DNA of 64,000 nt from CAYSFE01 sp964430225. Lineage in GTDB: Bacteria; Patescibacteriota; Dojkabacteria; GCA-016699595; JBAXKR01. The notes under the pieces were generated by a model that was not told the DNA's origin, did no database searches, and worked only from the letters and a program-made list of their open reading frames with translations. Shown piece after piece: positions 50,484-59,818 of this stretch. The first letter of the stretch is position 1. Each line of letters starts with the position of its first letter. Where the stretch lies: positions 1 to 64,000 of the forward strand of contig CAYSFE010000002.1 of assembly GCA_964430225.1 (NCBI GenBank), read 5' to 3'. The position numbers and the translations under genes were made by a program.

Positions 50484-50996
50484 ATGAATGATTCTTTTGA
50501 TATAAAACCTTTAGAAGTAAAGAACTATTTGCTTGCTTTATTAATAGGGCTCCCATTAATCTTTATTTTTACACTTCCTGAAATACTTACTAAAACTTAT
50601 TATAAATTAGGTGAGAAATACATGTGGATAATTTTGCCATTTATTAGTATATTTCTATTACTATTTGTAATATTCATGTTTGGTAGTCTTGTCTCTTCAA
50701 GATTAAGAAGGTATATAATTGAGAAAGATAGTATTATTATTTCTTCTTTCCTTTCTAATAAAATAGTTATTCCTTTTACAGACATTAAAAACGTATCATT
50801 TATTACTAGTAAAGATTCAATAGATCCTAGCATAATAGCATTCTACGCGAAGGATAATTCAAAGTTATTTTCATTATCTAAAGATGATTATCAACATGAA
50901 TATATAGTAAAACTTTTAGAGCTATTGAAAGAACAAAATGTTGAAATGAGTGAACAAATTGAAAAATTCATAAGAAGGAGCCTTTTAGGACTTTAA
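50484..50996 (+). CDS. hypothetical membrane protein with PH-like C-terminal part
   Basis: A 170-residue protein. Two membrane helices (residues 15-35 and 48-70) precede a cytosolic beta-rich segment (YIIEKDSIIISSFLSNKIVIPFTDIKNVSFI) that resembles the bacterial PH-domain/YdbT-type module. A helical tail follows. Family assignment is tentative. It lies four bases after its upstream neighbour. Confidence 0.5.
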   Translation: MNDSFDIKPLEVKNYLLALLIGLPLIFIFTLPEILTKTYYKLGEKYMWIILPFISIFLLLFVIFMFGSLVSSRLRRYIIEKDSIIISSFLSNKIVIPFTDIKNVSFITSKDSIDPSIIAFYAKDNSKLFSLSKDDYQHEYIVKLLELLKEQNVEMSEQIEKFIRRSLLGL

Positions 50997-51006
50997 GCGT
51001 AAAAAC

Positions 51007-51036
51007 TTGAGTTTATAGCCACATATTTGGTATATA
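51007..51036 (+). promoter_or_regulatory. promoter of the AI-2E-family gene (leaderless)
   Basis: TTGAGT (51007-51012), an 18-base spacer and TATATA (51031-51036). Six bases separate it from the ATG at 51043, so transcription should begin at or next to the start codon. Confidence 0.55.
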
Positions 51037-51042
51037 TTAGAC

Positions 51043-52119
51043 ATGGAAAAACTTCAATTTGAAATTTCAGTCAAAACTATTGTTAAAATACTACTTGTAA
51101 TAGTAGGATTCTTAGCTTTCTTACAGATATATCAGATAGTTATTATCTTCTTTATTGCCTTTATTCTATCATCAGCTTTGTCTCCACTACTTGATAGGAT
51201 GACTAAAAAGAAGTTATCTAAGGGCTTATCTATTGCTTTAATATATTTGGGACTACTTCTTCTCTTATCACTTTTCATATTTGGATTCTCTGTTCCAGTA
51301 GTTGACCAAGTTCAAAAACTTATACAAAACATTCCAAATATCTTTACTTCTTTACTTAATTTAATAGGCTCGGTATTCCCAACTATTAAAGAAGCTCAAA
51401 GTTTTAGTGAGTTAGTCAAATTTGTTCAAACAAATGTTACATACGATCAGTTACTTAAGATATTTGGAACTGTAAATACTACTGGGGTAGGAAGTTTAAT
51501 AACAGGGATAGGGAGTGTATTCTCAGCAGTATTTGGAGCCCTATTTAATATCCTTATGGTTCTTACCTTAACAGGTTTTCTTTTGGCAGAACGTGGAAGT
51601 GATTCAAATGAAAAGAAAATTATTAAATCACTACTTGGTAAAAGTGCTTTACGATATACAGCTGTATTTGAAAAGGTACAAGCAAAACTAGGTTCATGGT
51701 TACTTTCTCAAATGGTACTTTGTTTACTTAGTGGAACTGTAACATGGTTAATATTTACAATATTAGGATTTGAATTTGCATTACCTGTAGCAATGATTGC
51801 AGCCTTCTTAGTTGCAATACCAGCAATAGGGCCTGCAATACTTATGCCAATAGCAGCTTTAATAGCTCTTGGATCAGGAGCATCTCCGATATTAGTAGTT
51901 GTATATATTATTGTTTATGCAATATATCAACAGATAGAGAATATTTTTATTCAACCAAGGATAATGCAAAGGGCTGTTGGGATAAACCCAATAATCACAT
52001 TAATGGGAGTATTAGTAGGAACTCAATTAGCAGGAGTAGCAGGAGCATTGATTACAATACCAGCTGTGGTAGTAATCCAAATACTTCTAACTGACTATAT
52101 GGAACATAAGGAGAGTTAG
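51043..52119 (+). CDS. AI-2E-family transporter
   Basis: A 358-residue membrane protein of the AI-2E/PerM-like family. It begins with an N-terminal helix hairpin (IVKILLVIVGFLAFLQIYQIVIIFFIAF, in two stretches), then the periplasmic-type domain, then the typical C-terminal helices with ILMPIAALIALGSG and the DxxENxxxQP-like segment (QQIENIFIQPRIM). The family was proposed to export autoinducer-2, and several members are instead Na+/H+ antiporters or regulators. The substrate here is unknown. Confidence 0.82.
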   Translation: MEKLQFEISVKTIVKILLVIVGFLAFLQIYQIVIIFFIAFILSSALSPLLDRMTKKKLSKGLSIALIYLGLLLLLSLFIFGFSVPVVDQVQKLIQNIPNIFTSLLNLIGSVFPTIKEAQSFSELVKFVQTNVTYDQLLKIFGTVNTTGVGSLITGIGSVFSAVFGALFNILMVLTLTGFLLAERGSDSNEKKIIKSLLGKSALRYTAVFEKVQAKLGSWLLSQMVLCLLSGTVTWLIFTILGFEFALPVAMIAAFLVAIPAIGPAILMPIAALIALGSGASPILVVVYIIVYAIYQQIENIFIQPRIMQRAVGINPIITLMGVLVGTQLAGVAGALITIPAVVVIQILLTDYMEHKES

Positions 52120-52146
52120 TAATATTAATTATTATATTTTTATGTA

Positions 52147-52542
52147 ATGAAGACTCCTAGATGGTTTATTTGGCTTACTTTAGGATATGCAGTATATAAT
52201 TTGTTTACGATATCTTTACATCTTGCATTTCCAGCTTTAAATGATTATACGAATAATTCAGTCTTAACGTTAGCTATGATAATGGCATGTGTAATGCTAA
52301 GTGTTTCACTATTTTATTTGATTATGTTTATATATTTCATAATTAAAAAGGCTGAGAAACATAGCTTGTGGCTATCTGGTTTACAATTGTTTGATGTCTT
52401 TTTTACAACAGTAGGAGCACTTATACTTCAAATCTTACTTACAAATAATTCACAATTGTCTTTAACTACATCGAACTTATTGGGTGCACTTATTCCTGCT
52501 GTAATGTTGATATATTGTGGTGTTTTATTGGTGAGGAAATAG
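52147..52542 (+). CDS. hypothetical four-helix membrane protein
   Basis: A 131-residue protein with four hydrophobic helices and a short basic C-terminus (VLLVRK). No recognised motif. Its ATG lies 27 bases after the AI-2E stop. It converges on mfd with only five bases between. Confidence 0.5.
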   Translation: MKTPRWFIWLTLGYAVYNLFTISLHLAFPALNDYTNNSVLTLAMIMACVMLSVSLFYLIMFIYFIIKKAEKHSLWLSGLQLFDVFFTTVGALILQILLTNNSQLSLTTSNLLGALIPAVMLIYCGVLLVRK

Positions 52543-52547
52543 TTATA

Positions 52548-54995
52548 TTATGCCTGTTTGGATTTCAATTTAGATATCTCTTCTTCAAGAAGTTGTATGT
52601 ATAGAGAATATCCTATCTCATTCATCTTACCTGATTGTTCTGATCCTAATACATTACCAGCTCCTCTGATTTGAAGATCTCTTGTTGCTAGTTTAAAGCC
52701 TGATCCTAATTCTTTTGACTCCATTATTGCTTTTAATCTTTCAATATATTTCTTTTCACTGTCATTGTTTGTTAATTCATCTCCCTCATAGAAGATATGA
52801 CAATATGCTTGCTTATCTGATCTACCTACTCTTCCTCGTATTTGATAAAGTTGAGATAATCCTAGGTTTTGAGCTTTGTCTATTATTACAGTATTAACAT
52901 TAGGCATATCTATTCCATTTTCAATAATCGTAGTACATAGAAGTACATCATATTTCTTTTGATAGAAATCTAGGATTATCTTTTCTAATGTTCCTGAGTG
53001 ATTTATCTGATCATAGAAATCTTTTGATTTCATTCTTCCATGAGCTATAGCTACTCTTAGATTAGGGATTAGATCTTTTAGTTTCTTAGCTACACCATAT
53101 AGAGAGGAAATATTGTTATGTACGAAATATATCTGTCCTTTTCTTTTAAGTTCCATTTGTATTGCACTTTTAATTTCATTCATATCTAGTTTGTGAACAA
53201 ATGTTTCTACTGCTTTTCTACCAGGGGGAGGTGTTGTTATGATACTTAAGTCTTGTAGTTTAGATAATGCTAATGATAGAGTTCTAGGTATTGGGGTAGC
53301 ACTTAACGTCAGTATATGAGTTCCATATCTTAGTGCTTTAATCTTTTCTTTTTGTTTAACTCCAAATCTTTGTTCTTCATCAACTATTAAAAGAGCAAGT
53401 TTAGGAATTTTTACATCTTTAGATAGTAGCCTATGTGTTCCTATTATTAAATCTATCTCTTTCTTCTCTAGCTTATCTAGTATCTCTGTATTTTCTTTAC
53501 TTGTATTAAAGGAAGAAACCATTGCAACTTTTATGCCAAACTTTTCAAATCTTTCCTTGAATAGATTAAAATGTTGATATACTAAAATTGTAGTTGGAGC
53601 TAAAAGTGCTACTTGTGATCCATCTTCTATGACTCTAAAAGCTGCTCTTAAAGCAACCTCGGTCTTACCAAAGCCCACATCTCCTATTAAGAGTCTATTC
53701 ATTGGTTTAGTAGATGCTAAATCCCTATTTATCTCCTTTACTGCAATTTCTTGATCTAAAGTTAGTTCATATGGGAAATCATTACACATCTCTTCATACA
53801 TTGGTGTTTTACTTGTAAAACTTTTAGCTTCGGAGCTTTGTTGTAAAGCAAAGTGTAGTAGTAGTTCACGAGCTATATTCTCTACTGATTTCTTAACACG
53901 TGATTTTATATGCTCCCATTCAGTCTTACCAAGTCTAGTTATATGTGGAGATATTCCTCCTTCTCCTAAATACTTTGTAAGTTTATTGATCTGAGTAAGA
54001 GGAACGTATAGCTTATCGCTAGCAGCATATTCAAGAAGAAAATATTCCTCGTTATTCTTCTTTACAATATCCCTATATATCCCTATTCCATAGTCTTCAT
54101 GAACGATATAGTCGCCGATTTTAATATTCTGATCAAAGAAGTTATCTCCCTTCTTGGTACTCACCTTCTTAATGTTTCCAAAGACTTCTTTCTCAGATAG
54201 GAAAAGTATTTTTGAAGTGTTATCTATGAATCCTGAGCTTACATCTATGTCTATGTGTTTTACTTTTACTGAACCAAATATTTCTTCTTTATCAATATTT
54301 GTATATACCTCATATCCCTTTCCTAGATATGTCTCAATATCTTTTCTAAGTAGTTCTAAGTGTGAGAGATATATTGGTGGGAATGCATAGTCAAAGTGGA
54401 ATACTTTATCTTCTTTAGTTAATTTCTCTTTGTCATTAGAGAATATTAAGAGGACATTTTTAAAATCATTTGAGTTAGATTCAAATAGTTCTTTATCAAT
54501 ATTATCGAGTAAAAAGCTGTTGTTAAAAAGATAAAAAGATTTGATTTTAGAAAACTCTGTAGGATCTACCCTATCAGTAAGTCTAATTTCTTCTACTTCT
54601 TTATCAAAGAAACTTACTTTAATATTTCTGTCATATGCATATGGATATATGGTTATGGTATCTCCTCTAACCATATATTCTCCAATATCTGAGATATACT
54701 CTGATCTTTTGTAATGCAACCTTTCAAGAAGATCTAGCAGCTCTTTATATTTAATATCCTTATCTACTTTAGTTATAGACTTTATGAGGAGTTTGTATGA
54801 TTGATTGTTATTCCTTGTAAAAAGTATTGGAAAATTAAGATGTGTGACTATTGAGTCTATGAGGTGACTCGGAACACCAGAAACATGAATTACTTCAGGG
54901 CGTACAAAAATACCTTCATGAAGATATTTTCGAAGGTTTAAGAAGACTTCATTTTTATTCCAAAACTCTAAATTCACCTCAAATGATTTTAACAA
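52548..54995 (-). CDS. mfd: transcription-repair coupling factor Mfd, shortened
   Basis: An 815-residue Mfd against about 1150 in most bacteria. The UvrB-like N-terminal part is shortened (EYMVRGDTITIYPYAY, from about 108). The RNA-polymerase-interacting domain is present (KIGDYIVHEDYGIGIY, about 290). The translocase is complete: Walker A GDVGFGKTE near 435, DEEQRFG, TATPIPRT, GRVGRSDKQAYC, and the relay helix region ending YSLYIQLLEEEISKLK. The C-terminal TRCF domain (D7, about 150 residues) is absent; the protein stops right at the domain boundary. Start is TTG 54995; GTG codon 7 follows a TAAAAT box and is an alternative. Confidence 0.88.
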   Translation of the reverse strand: MLKSFEVNLEFWNKNEVFLNLRKYLHEGIFVRPEVIHVSGVPSHLIDSIVTHLNFPILFTRNNNQSYKLLIKSITKVDKDIKYKELLDLLERLHYKRSEYISDIGEYMVRGDTITIYPYAYDRNIKVSFFDKEVEEIRLTDRVDPTEFSKIKSFYLFNNSFLLDNIDKELFESNSNDFKNVLLIFSNDKEKLTKEDKVFHFDYAFPPIYLSHLELLRKDIETYLGKGYEVYTNIDKEEIFGSVKVKHIDIDVSSGFIDNTSKILFLSEKEVFGNIKKVSTKKGDNFFDQNIKIGDYIVHEDYGIGIYRDIVKKNNEEYFLLEYAASDKLYVPLTQINKLTKYLGEGGISPHITRLGKTEWEHIKSRVKKSVENIARELLLHFALQQSSEAKSFTSKTPMYEEMCNDFPYELTLDQEIAVKEINRDLASTKPMNRLLIGDVGFGKTEVALRAAFRVIEDGSQVALLAPTTILVYQHFNLFKERFEKFGIKVAMVSSFNTSKENTEILDKLEKKEIDLIIGTHRLLSKDVKIPKLALLIVDEEQRFGVKQKEKIKALRYGTHILTLSATPIPRTLSLALSKLQDLSIITTPPPGRKAVETFVHKLDMNEIKSAIQMELKRKGQIYFVHNNISSLYGVAKKLKDLIPNLRVAIAHGRMKSKDFYDQINHSGTLEKIILDFYQKKYDVLLCTTIIENGIDMPNVNTVIIDKAQNLGLSQLYQIRGRVGRSDKQAYCHIFYEGDELTNNDSEKKYIERLKAIMESKELGSGFKLATRDLQIRGAGNVLGSEQSGKMNEIGYSLYIQLLEEEISKLKSKQA

Positions 54996-55019
54996 AAAAG
55001 ATACATATTTTGCTAATAT

Positions 55020-57308
55020 ATGTATGTGCAGTTACTTAAAAATTCTTTAAAAAGACTTTCTTTGTTTTTGTCCATATTCTTGGCTACTCTTTTCCTTTTA
55101 TCTAACATTCAATTTCAGTCATATGTAAGTGCAAGTTCTGATATTAAAGGGGTAAAGGATAAGCTTGAGTATAGTGTAAGTAAAGATAAGTTCATTAAAG
55201 GAGATGGAAAAATCACAGATATTGAAAAGAACACTAAGAGATACTTAGAAACAGCTCCAGATGATACATACTATGCAAATACTTCTCTTAATAATTCTGT
55301 AAATGGACAAATGGATAGTTGGAACTTAAGAGGGATAGGATTAAACCCAACAGATGAAGGTCCTGACTCTGCATGGAAAACAAATACAGGGAGTAGTAAT
55401 ACCGTTGTCGCAGTTATTGATACAGGGATATATCTTACTCATGCAGATCTATCACCAAGCCTTTGGACTAATTCTGGTGAGACCCCAGGGAATGCAATTG
55501 ATGATGATAACAATGGGGCAATTGATGATGTAAATGGATTTAATTTTGCCGATAGTTTAGATGGGAATTCTGATGGAGACTTTAAAGATCCTGGTGATAT
55601 TAATGATGCAAATGTTTTGGATATTAACGGTCATGGTACACATGTTTCAGGAATCATAGCAGCTAAAGGTAATAACGTGGAAGGAATTGCTGGTGTATGT
55701 TTCAATTGTAAGATTATGACTCTTAAAGTAGTTAATGCTCAAGGTTTTGCATATGATAGCGATATTGCTCTAGCAATCTACTATGCTACAGATATGGGAG
55801 CTGATGTAATTAATATGAGTTTAGGAGGTGGTGGATATTCAGAGTCTATTAATGATGCAACTACATATGCGTTTAATAACGGGACATTGGTTGTTTCTGC
55901 TGCTGGTAATAACGGAGGAGATGCATCAGACTCATATCCAGGTGCTGCTAAATATACTGTATCAGTTGGAGCTTTAGACTATACAAATACTAGACCTTCA
56001 TTTTCAAAAAATGGTAATAGGCTAGATATTTCAGCTCCAGGGGTAAGTATTTTATCTACAAAATTAAATACACAATCTACTAATTGTATTAACGGTGTAA
56101 GCTACTATTGTCTATCAGGGACTTCTATGGCTTCTCCTCATATAGCTGGTATAGCGGGATTGATAAAGGATAACAATCCAAGTTTTACACCTAAGGATAT
56201 ACGTGCTGCTCTTTTAAATAGTACTACTGATTTAGGGTCAGCTGGTTTTGATACAGAGTTTGGATATGGAAAAGTAAATGGAATCACTGCTCTATCTCAA
56301 GCTGCTTTAGGAAATGATGTAACTCCTCCAACTGTATCTCTAACAGCTTTAGGTAGTCCCGATGTAAAGGGAACAGTTAACTTTTCTGGAAGTGTAAATG
56401 ATACAAATATATATATGTATACACTTAGAGTTATTCAAAGTGGATCATATGTAGTAAAAGAAAGATCTGGAAGAGGAAATGTTTCAAGTGCAACTTTAGT
56501 AAGTATTGATACGACTGATATCTCAGACGGAAACTATACTGTGAATGTAGTAGCAGAAGATATGAGTGGTAATCTTACAACTTCAAATACATTAAGTATT
56601 AGTATTGATAATACTCCACCTGAAAGTTTCAACATGATATCTAGTCCATATATTACGGATACAACTCCTCTATTATCTTGGCAAGCTGCTACTGATGTAA
56701 ACTCACCGGTGAAATATGACGTTGTAATTGATAGTGTTACAGTTTCTAGTGATCAATTGGGAACAAGTTATCAAGTTTTAACTCCATTTGTAGATGGTGT
56801 AAGTCATACACTTTCAATAGTTGCTAAAGATCCTTTAGTAAACACGAGAACTGTTAATTCATCAATTGGAGTAGATTTAACACCACCAAGTGTTGGATCT
56901 CCAACAAACACTATTAATAGTAATCAGGTAACTATTACATACTCATACTCTGATTCATTCTCAGGTATATCTAGTCACCAGATGTCTCTTAATGGAGGTG
57001 CTTATCAATCCTTTACCTATCCATATTCTGTAACTTTAACAGATAGTCCATATACATATTCTATTAAGGTAATTGATCAAGCAGGAAACTTTACTACAAT
57101 TACCGGATCTTTCACTATAGACTCAAGAAAATCTTACTTAACAACAAAAGCCGATTTTAATACAGATTCAAAAGTAGATCTTTCAGATCTTTCTATTCTT
57201 GCTACAAATTGGAATTTAGATAATAATAATGCTGATGCAAATGGTGATGGAAAAACAGATCTTTCTGATCTATCAATACTTGCAACTAATTGGAACCAAA
57301 GTTATTAA
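55020..57308 (+). CDS. secreted subtilisin-like serine protease with C-terminal dockerin
   Basis: A 762-residue exported protease. A signal peptide (LSLFLSIFLATLFLLSN) is followed by the S8 domain with catalytic Asp in VAVIDTGIYLTHADL, His in NGHGTHVSG and Ser in SGTSMASPHIAG. Two Ig-like domains follow (about 440-700). The final 53 residues (710-762) are a type I dockerin: two Ca2+-binding F-hand loops, DFNTDSKVDLSD and DANGDGKTDLSD, each followed by LSILATNWN. It has no long propeptide. ATG 55020, or GTG 55026 just at the predicted start site of TAATAT (55014-55019). First gene of an operon with pilin and cohesin-like genes. Confidence 0.9.
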   Translation: MYVQLLKNSLKRLSLFLSIFLATLFLLSNIQFQSYVSASSDIKGVKDKLEYSVSKDKFIKGDGKITDIEKNTKRYLETAPDDTYYANTSLNNSVNGQMDSWNLRGIGLNPTDEGPDSAWKTNTGSSNTVVAVIDTGIYLTHADLSPSLWTNSGETPGNAIDDDNNGAIDDVNGFNFADSLDGNSDGDFKDPGDINDANVLDINGHGTHVSGIIAAKGNNVEGIAGVCFNCKIMTLKVVNAQGFAYDSDIALAIYYATDMGADVINMSLGGGGYSESINDATTYAFNNGTLVVSAAGNNGGDASDSYPGAAKYTVSVGALDYTNTRPSFSKNGNRLDISAPGVSILSTKLNTQSTNCINGVSYYCLSGTSMASPHIAGIAGLIKDNNPSFTPKDIRAALLNSTTDLGSAGFDTEFGYGKVNGITALSQAALGNDVTPPTVSLTALGSPDVKGTVNFSGSVNDTNIYMYTLRVIQSGSYVVKERSGRGNVSSATLVSIDTTDISDGNYTVNVVAEDMSGNLTTSNTLSISIDNTPPESFNMISSPYITDTTPLLSWQAATDVNSPVKYDVVIDSVTVSSDQLGTSYQVLTPFVDGVSHTLSIVAKDPLVNTRTVNSSIGVDLTPPSVGSPTNTINSNQVTITYSYSDSFSGISSHQMSLNGGAYQSFTYPYSVTLTDSPYTYSIKVIDQAGNFTTITGSFTIDSRKSYLTTKADFNTDSKVDLSDLSILATNWNLDNNNADANGDGKTDLSDLSILATNWNQSY

Positions 57309-57328
57309 TATTTTTTAAATTTATTATT

Positions 57329-57901
57329 ATGAAAAACAATATAAAATCAGCATTCACTATAGTTGAGCTTTTGGTAGTAATGGCTGTTATCGGGATTCTT
57401 ATCTCACTAGCTGTTGTTGGTATTCAAGCAATACAAAAGTCACAAAGAGAAACTACTAGAGCTAATGATGTAAAGAATTTAGTGGCAAGCTTAGCAGAAT
57501 ATTACGGGAAATATAGAACATATCCTGGAACATTAGATGATTCTTCGTCTGAACTTAAGCTAGATAATGTAGGTGGTAACCAAGGTGTTTGTTTATTTAA
57601 ACCTGGACAAGGTACAGACTCTTCTTCTCAAAATGGTGATGGTGATTGTGATGTAGAAACTGAATCAGGTTCAGGGTTATACAGTATTCTTAAATTTGGT
57701 CAGTTGAATATGGTTATTGGCTTGGCTGATTTAACAAGTGTTCTACACTCAACCTACGTATGTGCTGATGTTGAAATGACTGCTGATCTTTGGAGAATTG
57801 TATATGCGAATCGTGGTAGTGGAAATTCAACTCAGGCTTATGGTTTATGGTATTGTTCAGAAAATGGAAAATCAATTAATTTTGGAGAAAGTTATAACTA
57901 A
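57329..57901 (+). CDS. type IV pilin-like protein
   Basis: A 190-residue prepilin with leader MKNNIKSA, cut before FTIVELL, and Glu at mature position 5. A 20-residue hydrophobic helix is followed by a globular domain with a Cys pair and Gly-rich loops. The first 45 mature residues are nearly identical to those of the pilin at 11199; the C-terminal domains diverge but keep GLW/GLY-x-C and a final 'FGE' segment. ATG 57329 is chosen because it gives a normal short leader (an ATG at 57290 would overlap the protease). It lies between the dockerin protease and the cohesin-like gene. Confidence 0.85.
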   Translation: MKNNIKSAFTIVELLVVMAVIGILISLAVVGIQAIQKSQRETTRANDVKNLVASLAEYYGKYRTYPGTLDDSSSELKLDNVGGNQGVCLFKPGQGTDSSSQNGDGDCDVETESGSGLYSILKFGQLNMVIGLADLTSVLHSTYVCADVEMTADLWRIVYANRGSGNSTQAYGLWYCSENGKSINFGESYN

Positions 57902-57904
57902 AAT

Positions 57905-59095
57905 ATGAAAGCAATAGTGTCAAAGTCAATTATTTACGTAAGTGTAGTTTTATTCACACTATTTTCTTTCATACCTTCAGCTTTTGCTGCTACATCAAGT
58001 TTTAGTGTAAGTAATCCTGGAAAAAAGAATACAGGAGAAACATTTAGTGTGAATATTAATGTATCTGGGAGTGAAGCATATAATGCTGTGACTGCTAATG
58101 TAAGTTTTACTAATCTTACATATGTAAGTGTATCAGCAAATTCAGAATGGACAGGAGTAAGTGGTCCTACTAGATCAGGTAGCTCTATTACCTTCTCTGG
58201 AGCTAAACTAGGTGGTAGTTTTACAGGTAGTAAAAGAGTTCTTACTGTTACATTTAGAGCTCCTAGTAGTGCTGGAACGTCAAGTATTAGTGCTTCTGGA
58301 ACAATAGCTCTTGCAGATGGAGCTGGAACTAAAGTAAATGGTAGTAGTGGAAGTACAAGTATTACCATTCAGACCCCTCCTCCACCTACCCCAACTGTAG
58401 TAAGTGCACCTGCTGTATCTTCAAGTACTCATCCTGATTCAAATACTTGGTATGCTCTTAATACAGCAACATTAAGTTGGAATAAAGAGGAAGGTGTTAC
58501 AGCTTTTAGTTATATTCTAGATCAAAATACAACAACAACTCCAGATGATGTTTCAGAGGGAGTTGATACATCTAAAACATTTACATCAGTATTAGAAGGT
58601 AAAACATATTTCCATATTAAAGCATTAAACCCTGTTGGATGGAGTGGTGTTACACATTTCTTAATTCAAACAGATTTATCTAAACCATATCCTTTTAGTA
58701 TTACTAAGATTAAAGGAGATGATGGAAAAACTACAATATATTTCTCTACAGATGATGAATTTTCAGGAATAGCAAAATACACCCTTCAATTGAACGGACT
58801 TGAAATGGGTGAAGTAAAGAGTAAATATATTCTTGAAACTGATAGTAATGATATTGAGGTTACTGCTTATGACAAGGTTGGAAATATAAATACTGCAGTT
58901 TATTCAAACTCTATAAGTAGTGCTTCATCAACTTCTGTTCCAGTAAGGATTGATGAGGGAAATATAAACCCCTTATTGAATTTTATTGCCAACAATATTG
59001 TTTGGATAGTTATACTTGTATTACTAGTAGTCCTTATTCCAATTTTAATATTTGTGATCAGAAGAATTCTTTTAAATAGAGTCAACAAAGCTTAG
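57905..59095 (+). CDS. membrane-anchored cohesin-like protein
   Basis: A 396-residue protein. A signal peptide is cut near SAFA (residues 25-28). A domain of about 120 residues (32-150) then has the cohesin layout: GETFSVNINVSGS, a 'NVSF' strand, hydrophobic Gly-rich strands and the closing RVLTVTFRAPSSAGTSSIS. A Thr/Pro linker and two Ig/Fn3-like domains follow. A C-terminal membrane helix (IVWIVILVLLVVLIPILIFVI) and short basic tail anchor it. Three bases separate it from the pilin gene. With the dockerin of the protease it forms a likely receptor-ligand pair. The cohesin call is by pattern, not alignment. Confidence 0.65.
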   Translation: MKAIVSKSIIYVSVVLFTLFSFIPSAFAATSSFSVSNPGKKNTGETFSVNINVSGSEAYNAVTANVSFTNLTYVSVSANSEWTGVSGPTRSGSSITFSGAKLGGSFTGSKRVLTVTFRAPSSAGTSSISASGTIALADGAGTKVNGSSGSTSITIQTPPPPTPTVVSAPAVSSSTHPDSNTWYALNTATLSWNKEEGVTAFSYILDQNTTTTPDDVSEGVDTSKTFTSVLEGKTYFHIKALNPVGWSGVTHFLIQTDLSKPYPFSITKIKGDDGKTTIYFSTDDEFSGIAKYTLQLNGLEMGEVKSKYILETDSNDIEVTAYDKVGNINTAVYSNSISSASSTSVPVRIDEGNINPLLNFIANNIVWIVILVLLVVLIPILIFVIRRILLNRVNKA

Positions 59096-59752
59096 ATATC
59101 TCTTTTCCATATTCTTCCAAGATAAGATATATTCATCGTCTGAAAGCTTTTCTACAATTAGGTGGGAGTTATTCTTAAGGAAATTCCAAGTTGTAATAAA
59201 CATCTTTCCATCTGATCTTAAATGTTCTTTGAGTACATTAATTATCTCACTTCTCTTTTCACGAGATGGTATATGGTGAAGTGTAGCTATACAAACTATT
59301 AAATCAAACTGTTCATTTGATAGTTTCTCTTTTAAAAGTGGAGTGTTTGAAATATCACATACATCAAAAATAGCTTTTACATCTTTAACATCTTTTAAGT
59401 TTTCCTTAGCAATATTTAAAAGATTCTCTGAGTTGTCTACTCCTAAATATTCTACTCTTAGATTATGTCTGCCACTTAAATATTTAGCAAATCTTCCATT
59501 TCCACATCCTAGGTCTAATACTCTTAACTTATCTCTACCATCAAAATCCTGGTTGAGATTACCTAGAATAAAAACAAAATTGTCGTCCATCTCAATCCTT
59601 TCATCCTTATTCTCTTTGAAAACTAAATCAAACAAATCCCAGTAGTGTTTATTTCTTGTATCTGAGAAATCTTTAGCAATGAGATTATAGAAGTTTTTAT
59701 TAAGGTCTACTTTTTCTTGATCACTTAGTATATCCATAATTGGAGTATACAA
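59072..59752 (-). CDS. class I SAM-dependent methyltransferase
   Basis: A 226-residue methyltransferase: motif I VLDLGCGNGRFAKYL, the acidic loop YLGVDNSENLL, and motif IV/V LIVCIATLHHIPS...EHLRSDGKMFI. The 'ATLHHI' and 'TTWNFL' stretches resemble the Trm9-like wobble-uridine methyltransferases, but the call is only to the superfamily. It overlaps the convergent cohesin-like gene by 24 bases. A terminator-like hairpin and a tiny basic-peptide gene lie upstream. Confidence 0.75.
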   Translation of the reverse strand: MYTPIMDILSDQEKVDLNKNFYNLIAKDFSDTRNKHYWDLFDLVFKENKDERIEMDDNFVFILGNLNQDFDGRDKLRVLDLGCGNGRFAKYLSGRHNLRVEYLGVDNSENLLNIAKENLKDVKDVKAIFDVCDISNTPLLKEKLSNEQFDLIVCIATLHHIPSREKRSEIINVLKEHLRSDGKMFITTWNFLKNNSHLIVEKLSDDEYILSWKNMEKRYLSFVDSI

Positions 59753-59766
59753 TATAAAAGTATATA

Positions 59767-59795
59767 AAAAAATAGTCCCACAATTAAGTGGGACT
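59767..59795 (-). terminator. terminator after the Lys/Ala-rich peptide gene
   Basis: Arms AGTCCCAC (59774-59781) and GTGGGACT (59788-59795) form an eight-pair stem with a six-base loop. On the minus strand the hairpin is followed by a run of T (complement of the A-run at 59766-59772). It lies 23 bases past the stop of the 32-residue gene. Confidence 0.85.
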
Positions 59796-59818
59796 TTCGA
59801 AGATCTTCGAGAAAAAAT

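Noticed and set aside
59072..59095. Frameshift linking the cohesin-like gene and the methyltransferase
   Set aside because: The genes are on opposite strands and both are complete; the overlap is a convergent tail.
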